Part shown: positions 1 to 5,826 of the stretch, piece by piece
Layout: every line of letters begins with the position of its first letter
How positions within the stretch are numbered: position 1 is the first letter of the stretch
Source of the DNA: Verrucomicrobiota bacterium
GTDB lineage: Bacteria; Verrucomicrobiota; Verrucomicrobiia; Chthoniobacterales; UBA10450
Assembly (NCBI GenBank): GCA_003218345.1
Contig: QHNF01000133.1
Location: 1 to 6,871 of the forward strand
Reading direction: 5' to 3'
DNA: 6,871 bases
Made by a program: the position numbers and the translations under genes
Notes under the pieces: generated by a model
Told to the model about the DNA's origin: nothing
Seen by the model: only the letters and a program-made list of their open reading frames with translations
Databases searched by the model: none

Positions 1-338
1 AATGTGGACGTTCGTTCCCGGCCACCACTGGTTTCTTCGCCGCGTCCCATCAAAAGATAACGCCCTAAATCGAGCGTGGCAGCATGCATCCTCAATGCTT
101 CGCGGGAAACCAGCCGTGAACGCAATTTGGTTAGTTGTCCTTCGGCTTCGCCCCCGAAGTGGCGGAACAGATACTCGGTGATAACAAGCTGAAGGACGGC
201 GTCACCCAAAAACTCCAAACGCTGATAATCAAAATGATAACGTTGCGTCTCATGGCCGAGGCTGGGATGCGTGAGTGCTTCAGCCAACAAAAGCGAATTG
301 CGGAATTTGTAACCGATGCGTTCCTCGAGCGGTGTCAC
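1..338 (-). CDS. rnc: Ribonuclease III, N-terminal part (runs off the left edge)
   Basis: RNase III cuts double-stranded RNA in rRNA processing and mRNA turnover, as a cytoplasmic Mg-dependent homodimer. About 112 residues are visible, all from the catalytic domain. After a short leader come LEERIGYKFRNSLLLAEALTHPS and then the family signature RLEFLGDAVL at residues 40-49, with E42 and D46 as metal-site acids. EGQLTKLRSRLVS at about 66-78 carries the further acid E66. The dsRNA-binding domain and the distal acidic pair lie beyond position 1. The GTG at 338-336 is chosen because an in-frame TGA lies 12 bases upstream and no ATG fits; it gives a leader length normal for the family. No good Shine-Dalgarno is seen. 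The residue matching E. coli Glu38 is Gln here (Q39). A dispersed repeat ends about 12 bp upstream of the start. The family call is secure; the start is likely. Confidence 0.93.
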   Translation of the reverse strand, partial: MTPLEERIGYKFRNSLLLAEALTHPSLGHETQRYHFDYQRLEFLGDAVLQLVITEYLFRHFGGEAEGQLTKLRSRLVSREALRMHAATLDLGRYLLMGRGEETSGGRERTST

Positions 339-349
339 GTCACGTCTCT

Positions 350-379
350 GTCATTCTGAGCGAAGTCGAAGAATCTCTC
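350..379. repeat. Dispersed intergenic repeat (GTCATTCTGAGCGAAG type)
   Basis: The 30-bp segment begins GTCATTCTGAGCGAAGTCGA and continues AGAATCTCT. I recognise it from memory as a repeat common between genes of many environmental bacteria, where reading through it gives spurious peptides such as SSTSLRMT on one strand. It contains an imperfect inverted repeat (ATTCT near the left end, AGAAT near the right). It sits in the 128-bp gap between the S41-like gene and rnc, immediately upstream of the rnc start. Only one copy occurs in this window, so repeat status rests on recognition, not on a second copy here. The rest of the gap (380-466) shows nothing I can name. Confidence 0.5.
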
Positions 380-466
380 AACTCAGTATAACGACTACAG
401 CTTGCCACTGAGCCTCGGAAGTTTTTTCGTCCTATGCAAATCGGGGTCTGTTCGAATCGCTCTACC

Positions 467-1597
467 TTATCGTTTTTGATAAACCTCAAGCGAGGTGACC
501 ACATCCAACGCCCGCTGCAGCACTGGATCGTGCGCCGGCGGCTTTTCGGGCGCGCGACCGCGGCGTTGCTGCGCCGCCTCCGCTGCTTCAACTTCGGGAT
601 TTGTCCCAGCCAACAGTGCCGCTTCATTCATGTGCGGCCGACCCGCTTCGTAAACAAAAGGGCCCATTCCTTTTTCGCCGCTCAATTGAAAAATCTGCCG
701 CTTGTCCGCCATCGACATCTCGACAGGCAAGTCTGGCTTTATCCCGTCCGGAAATAATGAACGACCTTCGGGCGAAATCATTTCTGCCACGGCAACACGC
801 AGAATTTTGCCGCCCGGCAATGCTAAATCGGAGTATTCGGCTGCGCGACCGCCAGTCGATTGTCCGATGATCAGGGCCTTGTCGTAAAACCGCAGCGCGG
901 CGGCGATTGCTTCGGCTGCGCCGGCCGTATCGCCATCGGCAAGGACCATGACCAGGCCGCGAAATGCCGGATCGCGATCAGAGGTAAACACGCGATCCTG
1001 CCGTCCCGCTGGTTTGCGCAAATTAAAAAGCGTTTTCCCCTTCGGAGAAAATCGCTTCGCAAATTCCGCGGCCAGGGCTAAATCACTCGTTGCCGGGCTG
1101 GAACGAAGATCCACAACGAGCGCGTCCACCTTTTTCCCGGCGAAATTGCTGAGACTCTTGTCTAACGCCTGAAGATTAGCGCCGTTCAATGACCCGAGAC
1201 GCAGGTATCCGATGTGACCTCCGATAATCTCGCTGTAAAAGGGACTTGGCGGTTCAGCCGGCGCGCTCGCCTTACCGGGCAAAAGCATCACGCCACGTGG
1301 CTGCCGCACCATTAGACCCTCAACTGTCGCCCGATTTAATTCTGTGTCGGTGATAGCATCAGGATTTGTGAAATTACTTTTCAGTAGAGTGATGACCGCT
1401 TGTAGATCCGCTGAGCCTAACGAATTGACCAGGTCTTCTGTGGTGGGAGAGGCCGATGGCGAAGGCGATGAGAGCACGGATGGTCTTACCGACGCGGTCG
1501 GCTTGCCTGGCGAGATTGGTGTTAGCGCGGGCGTTTGCGCCAGCGCACTCATGGCCAGGAAGAGACCAATCAAGACCCACAACGTGAACTGATACAT
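467..1597 (-). CDS. Secreted peptidase S41-like protein, predicted catalytically inactive
   Basis: A 376-residue protein with a signal peptide at about 1-20 (hydrophobic core WVLIGLFLAM, then ALA before Q21), so it should be exported. A Pro/Ser-rich linker (about 26-53) follows. The C-terminal-processing-protease fold is recognisable: GGHIGYLRLGSL at 126-137, VDALVVDLRSS at 157-167, VMVLADGDTAGAAEAIAAAL at 216-235, ALIIGQSTGGR at 241-251 and the family ending DGIKPDLPVE at 284-293. Aligned by eye with E. coli Prc (Ser430/Lys455, SASASE ... TFGK), the Ser position is G226 and the Lys position is R251, with the same 25-residue spacing. The usual DLRxNxGG motif has become DLRSSPAT. No PDZ domain is evident. 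A role as a binding or scaffold protein is possible, but none can be assigned. The C-terminal tail (340-356) is Ala/Gln/Arg/Pro-rich. The start is the ATG at 1597, supported by the signal peptide beginning there. The 195-bp gap to purD holds a repeat, so co-transcription is uncertain. Confidence 0.82.
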   Translation of the reverse strand: MYQFTLWVLIGLFLAMSALAQTPALTPISPGKPTASVRPSVLSSPSPSASPTTEDLVNSLGSADLQAVITLLKSNFTNPDAITDTELNRATVEGLMVRQPRGVMLLPGKASAPAEPPSPFYSEIIGGHIGYLRLGSLNGANLQALDKSLSNFAGKKVDALVVDLRSSPATSDLALAAEFAKRFSPKGKTLFNLRKPAGRQDRVFTSDRDPAFRGLVMVLADGDTAGAAEAIAAALRFYDKALIIGQSTGGRAAEYSDLALPGGKILRVAVAEMISPEGRSLFPDGIKPDLPVEMSMADKRQIFQLSGEKGMGPFVYEAGRPHMNEAALLAGTNPEVEAAEAAQQRRGRAPEKPPAHDPVLQRALDVVTSLEVYQKR

Positions 1598-1644
1598 TCG
1601 AGACTAGATGCCGATCTTATAACGCATTTTACAATTGCGAGAAA

Positions 1645-1790
1645 ATTCGAAATCCGAATATCGAAATCCGAAACAATGGAAAGCAAAAACACTGAAATGA
1701 TCGAAAATTTGACGATTTAATGCTTAACGCTCAGCGATTCAACGCGGCGAAGCCATTCTGATTTGATTCGAGATTCGGATTTCGGATTTC
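1645..1790. repeat. Inverted-arm repeat built from GAAATCCGAA units
   Basis: The spacer between purD and the S41-like gene begins with two direct copies of GAAATCCGAA (1649-1658 and 1663-1672). It ends with two overlapping copies of the reverse complement TTCGGATTTC (1774-1783 and 1781-1790). The arms therefore form an inverted pair about 100 bp apart around an AT-richer centre (aaacactgaaatgatcgaaa...). The layout resembles a small non-autonomous element or a large stem-loop. The right arm stops 2 bp short of the purD stop codon. I recall similar AAATCCGAATNTCGAAATCC strings between genes of environmental bacteria, but that is memory, not a search. No open frame in it looks genuine. The gap should also hold any promoter for the S41-like gene, but none stands out. 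Confidence 0.6.
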
Positions 1791-1792
1791 TC

Positions 1793-3061
1793 TCAGTTGG
1801 TTGCACCCAGCGCAATGTCGCGCCGATAATGGCAGTTCTCGAAGTGAATGCGGGAGACGGCCTCGTATGCGCGTGCACGCGCGGCTTTGCGGGTTGACCC
1901 GAGTGCGGTCACCGCGAGAACGCGGCCACCCGCAGTCGTAATTTCGCTGTTGGCGCGGTTCGTTCCGGCATGGAAAATTTGCACGCTCTCAAGTTTGGCT
2001 GCCTCATGAAGCCCGGAAATGTTTTTTCCGATTTGGTATTTCCCGGGGTAACCGCCCGAGGCAAGCACAATCGTGACCGCCGCTCGCTGGTCCCACTCGA
2101 TTGTCGAGTCCTGGATATGTCCGTTGAGTGTCGCATCCAGTAACGGCAACAAATCGGATTTCATCCGCGGCAAAAGCGCCTGCGTCTCCGGATCGCCGAA
2201 ACGGCAATTAAACTCCAGCACACGCGGGCCATCGTTGGTAATTATCAATCCTGGATAAAGAAGTCCGCGAAAGTTGATTCCCTCATGTAGGAAACCGCGC
2301 AGCAGTGGCTGCATAATTTCCGCTTCGAATTGCAATTGCAATTTGCTATTCCAATTGTTGGCAGGGCTGCAGGCGCCCATCCCGCCTGTGTTCGGGCCCT
2401 GGTCGCCGTCGAAGGCGCGCTTATGATCGCGCGCCGATTCCAGTAGACGATAATTACTTCCGTCTACCAATGCATGCAGCGAACATTCCGTCCCGCGCAA
2501 AAATTCCTCGATTACAATCCGCCGGCCTGCCTCGCCGAACCGGCGCTGATTCATCATCTCATTGATAGTCGATCTTGCGGTGGCAGCGTCAGGGGCAATA
2601 GTTACCCCTTTACCGAGCGCAAGGCCGTCCGCTTTGATCACAACGGGAAACTTCAGTCGCTTGCAGTAACCAAGCGCTTCGCGGCTATCGGAGAACGTCC
2701 GCGCTTCGGCTGTAGGGATTTTCTGGGCGCTCATCAATTCTTTCGCGAAAATCTTGGATGCCTCAATGCGGGCCGCCGACTTGCTCGGACCAAACGCACG
2801 CAATTTCTCAGCAGTGAAAAGATCGACAATCCCTGCGGCAAGCGGATCGTCCGGACCGACGACCGTCAGATCGACACGATTACCTTTGGCGAAACGAACG
2901 AGCGCCTCCAAGTCACTGGAGGAAATCGCGACATTCTCGGCAATTTCGGCGGTACCGGCGTTTCCCGGCGCGCAAAATATCCGCTCCGCATGCGGAGATT
3001 GCGCCAGTTTCCATGCAAGCGCGTGTTCACGGCCGCCGCTGCCAATGACCAGAATTTTCAT
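1793..3061 (-). CDS. purD: Phosphoribosylamine--glycine ligase (GAR synthetase)
   Basis: PurD catalyses the second step of de novo purine synthesis: 5-phosphoribosylamine + glycine + ATP to glycinamide ribonucleotide, in the cytoplasm. The 422 residues are full length for the family. Seen in order: N-terminal MKILVIGSGGREHALAWKL (1-19); APGNAGTAEIAENV (31-44); VVGPDDPLAAG (67-77, commonly VGPExPL); the ATP-grasp segment VVIKADGLALGKGV (140-153); EEFLRGTECSLHALVDG (185-201); DHKRAFDGDQGPNTGGMGA (212-230); the diagnostic RFGDPETQ (287-294); and C-terminal FHAGT (363-367) and GGRVLAVTA (378-386). No frame break or missing key motif is seen. The ATG at 3061 begins the canonical N-terminus directly; no clear Shine-Dalgarno precedes it. 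It lies 59 bp downstream of the HtrA-like gene on the same strand and may share its transcript. No other pur genes are in the window. Confidence 0.97.
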   Translation of the reverse strand: MKILVIGSGGREHALAWKLAQSPHAERIFCAPGNAGTAEIAENVAISSSDLEALVRFAKGNRVDLTVVGPDDPLAAGIVDLFTAEKLRAFGPSKSAARIEASKIFAKELMSAQKIPTAEARTFSDSREALGYCKRLKFPVVIKADGLALGKGVTIAPDAATARSTINEMMNQRRFGEAGRRIVIEEFLRGTECSLHALVDGSNYRLLESARDHKRAFDGDQGPNTGGMGACSPANNWNSKLQLQFEAEIMQPLLRGFLHEGINFRGLLYPGLIITNDGPRVLEFNCRFGDPETQALLPRMKSDLLPLLDATLNGHIQDSTIEWDQRAAVTIVLASGGYPGKYQIGKNISGLHEAAKLESVQIFHAGTNRANSEITTAGGRVLAVTALGSTRKAARARAYEAVSRIHFENCHYRRDIALGATN

Positions 3062-3120
3062 AGATCAAAGTACCGTAACCGTCTCGGTTGCGCCGCGAAT
3101 TCGCAAGCCAGAGCCTCGCG

Positions 3121-4248
3121 TTACCTTAGTGGTTGCGATTCAGCGGGCAAGATCGGCAACTCCAATTTCTCGGTGTGCCGAATGACAGTGAGCCTGGCGC
3201 TGACGCCAATCTGATCGCCGACCAAAACTTTATGCAAATGGTGCACGCTCCCAATGGGCTGATCATTGAACGCGACGACCAGATCGCCCTCGCGTAATCC
3301 AGCGCGTTCGGCGGGACTGTTCTTCTCGACTGAAACGACGAGGACAGCCGTCCGAAGAGGCAAACCATAAAACCGCACGACGCGCGGATGAATCGGCACA
3401 TTCTGACCCGCCACACCGATATAGCTACGCCGGATTCTGCCATCGCGGATTAACCATCCGGCGACAAGCTTGGCGGTATTGCTAGCGATGGCGAAGCAAA
3501 TGCCTTGCGCGGGCCGAATCATCGCCGTGTTAACGCCTACGACTTCGCCAGCTGAATTGACCAGTGGTCCGCCGGAGTTGCCAGGATTTAGCGCGGCGTC
3601 CGTTTGAATAATGTTGTCAATCAAACGACCCGACTGCGCATGCATCGAGCGGCCGAGCGCGCTGATCACGCCTGCAGTGACGCTGGCTTGGAACCCGAGC
3701 GGATTTCCAATCGCGATCACCAGTTGGCCGACGCGCAGATTTTCGGAGTCCGCCAGGCGCACATGCGCGAGCTGCGGCGCGTCGATTCGAATCACCGCGA
3801 GATCGGTGTCTGGATCATCGCCTGTCAATTGCGCCGGATAGTCGCGTCCATCTTGTAAGTTCACAGTGATGGAATTCGCCTCATGAACAACGTGGCTGTT
3901 GGTCAGGATGAACCCATCCGGCGTGATAATAAAACCTGAGCCATTTCCGCTGATTTCGCGCGCGCCGCGCGGGACGTTGAAGCGTTGTTTGATGTCGATG
4001 TTGACAACGGCTGGGGCGACGCGCGCGACTGCACTCACCACGGTGCGCGAATACTCATCGAGCAGGGCGGAATCGTCCTGCGCCCCGAAAGCTTTCTGCG
4101 CTTTGGCCTCCTCGCACGGCTGCTGTGCGTCACCGGTAGAGACGCCGCGCTGCGGCGTGCGGTCGGCGCAGCGCGCCGAACCTACCCCCCGGTTCAACAG
4201 AAAATCCGGCGATGCAGCGTTTTCCTTCGGAAGAGATGTGATTGTCAT
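3121..4248 (-). CDS. HtrA/DegP-type serine protease (S1C) with C-terminal PDZ domain
   Basis: Numbering is from the ATG at 4248 (375 aa). The trypsin-like domain shows all three catalytic residues: His119 in TNSHVV, Asp149 in DTDLAVI and Ser225 in NPGNSGGPL. GSGFIITPDGFILTNSHVV, IGNPLGFQASVTAGVISALGR and the post-Ser VNTAMI region are classic HtrA. A single PDZ domain follows (about 276-367; YIGV ... GLREGDLVVAFNDQPI). HtrA proteases degrade misfolded proteins, usually in the envelope. Oddly, no signal peptide or transmembrane anchor is visible. Instead there is a roughly 70-residue polar N-terminus whose residues 21-39 are encoded by a palindromic repeat element. The open frame reaches a TTG at 4284, but ATG 4248 is preferred: TTG is weaker and its TTGACT could be a promoter -35. 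A start further downstream, leaving the element in the 5' UTR, cannot be excluded. The gene is divergent from hxlR and lies 59 bp upstream of purD. Confidence 0.93.
   Translation of the reverse strand: MTITSLPKENAASPDFLLNRGVGSARCADRTPQRGVSTGDAQQPCEEAKAQKAFGAQDDSALLDEYSRTVVSAVARVAPAVVNIDIKQRFNVPRGAREISGNGSGFIITPDGFILTNSHVVHEANSITVNLQDGRDYPAQLTGDDPDTDLAVIRIDAPQLAHVRLADSENLRVGQLVIAIGNPLGFQASVTAGVISALGRSMHAQSGRLIDNIIQTDAALNPGNSGGPLVNSAGEVVGVNTAMIRPAQGICFAIASNTAKLVAGWLIRDGRIRRSYIGVAGQNVPIHPRVVRFYGLPLRTAVLVVSVEKNSPAERAGLREGDLVVAFNDQPIGSVHHLHKVLVGDQIGVSARLTVIRHTEKLELPILPAESQPLR
4137..4184. repeat. Palindromic element copy A, inside the HtrA-like coding region
   Basis: A 48-bp element running from TAGAGAC to CCTA. 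Its core is CGCGCTGCG (4146-4154), a 12-nt spacer, then CGCAGCGCG (4167-4175). The left half is itself a hairpin, ACGCCGC-gct-GCGGCGT (4142-4158), and the right half another, TCGGCGC-agc-GCGCCGA (4163-4179). It shares its core and length with copy C and its core with copy B. It lies on an uninterrupted reading frame of the protease and encodes roughly residues 21-39 (GVGSARCADRTPQRGVSTG), a stretch that looks unlike any HtrA domain. Flanking ACCGG and CCGGT (4132-4136, 4189-4193) extend the symmetry. Confidence 0.82.
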
Positions 4249-4367
4249 AATGTTAAATTTCAAGTCAGGCAAACCGACAGTCAACTACACATGTCTGTTG
4301 CCTATACAGGCCTTCTTGAACGTTAGTATCCGCTTGCCCCTCAAAGGAAGTTGTTTTACGCAGAAGC
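4249..4367. promoter_or_regulatory. Divergent promoter region between the HtrA-like gene and hxlR
   Basis: This 119-bp gap separates two divergent starts and must hold promoters for both. On the minus strand TTGACT (4284-4279) is a reasonable -35, with GAAATT (4261-4256) 17 bp downstream as a weak -10; this would place transcription start very near the protease ATG. On the plus strand TATACA (4303-4308) could be a -10 for hxlR, but no good -35 accompanies it. Imperfect dyads (CAAC at 4282-4285 with GTTG at 4297-4300; ACATGT at 4289-4294) overlap the candidate promoters and could be an operator for HxlR, since members of that family often bind their own divergent intergenic region. The site assignments are inference. 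Confidence 0.4.
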
Positions 4368-4748
4368 ATGCGGAAAACTGCTTCCACGGCTTCAGTGATG
4401 GATGCGCAATGCCCGTCCCGGCTTGTGCTCGATCGGATTGCGGACAAATGGACCGCGCTCATCATTCAGATTTTGGCGAGGGGAACGATGCGTTACGCCA
4501 CCCTCCAGCGCGAGATCGGTGGAATCTCGCAGAAGATGCTGACGCAAACGTTGCGCAGTCTGGAACGCGACGGTCTCGTGAAGCGCACGGTCCATCCGGT
4601 CGTGCCTCCAAAAGTGGAATATTCACTCACGAAATTGGGTCGGACTTTGATTGAACCGTTGCACGCGCTTTGTCGCTGGTCGGAAAAACATTTGCCCGAG
4701 CTGCAAGCGAACCGCGCGCGGGCGAAACAGGCTGTCCCACAAGGATAG
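4368..4748 (+). CDS. HxlR-family winged-helix transcriptional regulator
   Basis: A 126-residue protein covering the whole HxlR domain. CPSRLVLDRIADKWTALII starts at residue 15, followed by GTMRYATLQREI, the recognition-helix region GGISQKMLTQTLRSLERDGL (51-70), and the wing VHPVVPPKVEYSLTKLGRTL. Cys15 matches the conserved N-terminal cysteine that is a redox or electrophile sensor in several studied family members (for example HypR, YodB). The family are small dimeric DNA-binding proteins, often controlling a divergently transcribed oxidoreductase; here the divergent neighbour is a protease instead. The ATG at 4368 is used; Met11 (4398) would still keep Cys15. An AAGGAAG at 4344-4350 lies too far upstream to be a good ribosome site. 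The TAG stop is formed by the first bases of palindromic element copy B, so the C-terminus may have been trimmed or reset by that insertion. Target genes are unknown. Confidence 0.93.
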   Translation: MRKTASTASVMDAQCPSRLVLDRIADKWTALIIQILARGTMRYATLQREIGGISQKMLTQTLRSLERDGLVKRTVHPVVPPKVEYSLTKLGRTLIEPLHALCRWSEKHLPELQANRARAKQAVPQG

Positions 4749-4800
4749 GGACATCGCGCTGCGATGTGTCGCCGCGGCGACCGCAGCGCGCCGTCTGACC
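4746..4800. repeat. Palindromic element copy B, between convergent genes
   Basis: The element begins TAGGGACATCGCGCTGCG and ends CGCAGCGCGCCGTCTGACC. Core arms CGCGCTGCG (4755-4763) and CGCAGCGCG (4782-4790) flank an 18-nt spacer, longer than in copies A and C. That spacer contains the perfect 14-bp palindrome GTCGCCGCGGCGAC (4768-4781). The left half forms the hairpin ACATCGC-gct-GCGATGT (4751-4767). It fills the whole gap between convergent hxlR and the sulfotransferase: its first three bases are the hxlR stop codon, and its end touches the other gene's stop at 4801. It could act as a bidirectional structured 3' end, although there is no U-run typical of an intrinsic terminator. Confidence 0.85.
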
Positions 4801-5754
4801 TCATGCAAACCAGTCGCACCAGAAGAGAAGATCAAGATCATCGGCAAATCCCACCAGGAAATAGAGAAGCGAAAAGCCATATCGCGCCGGCCAATTTCTG
4901 GCAGGGCCACCTAGCTCGGTCGCACATGCCTTGAGTTCCTCTTTGAAAAACTGCGCCAACGAGGAGCGCACCTTGTCAGTGAGCCGGATTTTTTTATTTT
5001 GCCCGTTGCTGACATGATCGGCCTGCGATCGGACGCCCAGCTTGTCTGGATCGGAACCCAGGAACCGCAGGATCGAGCGCCGCAGTTCAACGGGGTTTCG
5101 TTCGAGGTCGTCAAAGAAGAAAATATGAAAAAGATCCGCGCGGACATGGCGTTTCCAACGCGCGACAATTTTACTTGGATATGACCGCAGGAGCACCCCC
5201 GGGTTCAGCAGATTCCGGATCACTTCATCAACATCCGTTCCGTCAAACCCGCTGATATTCTGAAGACGTATGCCCATCGATAACTGCGACCATGCTCTCT
5301 CAACGGGATCACGAGCCAGAAAGATCACTTTCAGATTTGGGAAATGACTGACGACGCGCTCAATGAGTTCATCATTCAACATCGAATAGGCTGGCGTAAT
5401 GTCGCCAGACAGAAGCGATCCCTTAGGCTCGAACAACTGCGCATAGTTGTCCAAGTCGATGTAAGATCGGCCACTGAGCTTCCTCACCCGTTCCAGAAAA
5501 CAAACGTCGCGTGCGTCCCGGGGGCGGGGTGGATCGGCGCGAGTTCTCGCCAGCAGATCGAAGTAATGCAGTTCCTTTACAGGCGGCATCCAAAAATCAG
5601 GATGGCAGGCGAGCTGGCCATAAAGCCACGAGGTTCCGCCTTTCTGAGATCCAACACATAAGAAATCGGGCCGCGCATCGCCTGTAGAAGAGTACTTTTC
5701 TTCCTCTTCCCAGTCGTCATCGACATAAGCTTTAGATGGCCATATCCAACGCAT
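4801..5754 (-). CDS. PAPS-dependent sulfotransferase, downstream paralog
   Basis: A 317-residue sulfotransferase-domain protein transferring sulfate from PAPS to an unidentified acceptor. The 5'-phosphosulfate-binding loop FLCVGSQKGGTSWLY includes K38. KELHYFD (60-66) contains E61, placed like the catalytic Glu of the NDST-type family. SGDITPAYS (116-124) and the 3'-phosphate motif FLARDPVERAWS (145-156, with R148 and S156) are intact. The C-terminus is hydrophobic (YGFSLLYFLVGF ... LLFWCDWFA) and could contact membrane. The ATG at 5754 aligns with the start of the upstream paralog. The frame stays open to an ATG at 5835, but that start lies inside palindromic element C and would add 27 residues beginning MSLPFHAPAS. 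By eye the protein is about two-thirds identical to the paralog upstream; the central region after SMGIRLQ and the C-tail differ most. Its stop is directly followed by element B. Confidence 0.9.
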   Translation of the reverse strand: MRWIWPSKAYVDDDWEEEEKYSSTGDARPDFLCVGSQKGGTSWLYGQLACHPDFWMPPVKELHYFDLLARTRADPPRPRDARDVCFLERVRKLSGRSYIDLDNYAQLFEPKGSLLSGDITPAYSMLNDELIERVVSHFPNLKVIFLARDPVERAWSQLSMGIRLQNISGFDGTDVDEVIRNLLNPGVLLRSYPSKIVARWKRHVRADLFHIFFFDDLERNPVELRRSILRFLGSDPDKLGVRSQADHVSNGQNKKIRLTDKVRSSLAQFFKEELKACATELGGPARNWPARYGFSLLYFLVGFADDLDLLFWCDWFA

Positions 5755-5826
5755 TTTTTGTATTATCTTCTTTGCTGGCCCAAAAAAGCAAGGACGGATA
5801 GCACAAGATGCCGGCGCGTGAAAGGG

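Noticed and set aside
340..627. Minus-strand frame containing ELRDSSTSLRMTET
   Set aside because: This peptide is the typical spurious translation of the repeat at 350-379, and the rest overlaps the C-terminus of the S41-like gene in another frame.
1598..1644. TTGTAA and TATAAG on the minus strand as a promoter for the S41-like gene
   Set aside because: The two hexamers are only about 7-8 bp apart, far below usable -35/-10 spacing.
3062..3120. Short hairpin AACCG-tct-CGGTT in the htrA-purD gap as a terminator
   Set aside because: The 5-bp stem has no T-run on either strand and is too weak to call.
2474..3214. Plus-strand open frame of 246 codons opposite purD
   Set aside because: It lies antisense to a clear, full-length purD and its translation has no recognisable domain; it is a by-product of the codon composition of purD.
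4249..4284. TTG start at 4284 for the HtrA-like protease
   Set aside because: It would add only 12 residues with no leader character, uses a weak start codon, and its TTGACT is a better candidate for a -35 element.
3899..4654. Plus-strand open frame of 251 codons spanning the protease and hxlR
   Set aside because: It runs antisense through the HtrA catalytic region and then out of frame through hxlR, both of which have strong family matches; no domain is seen.
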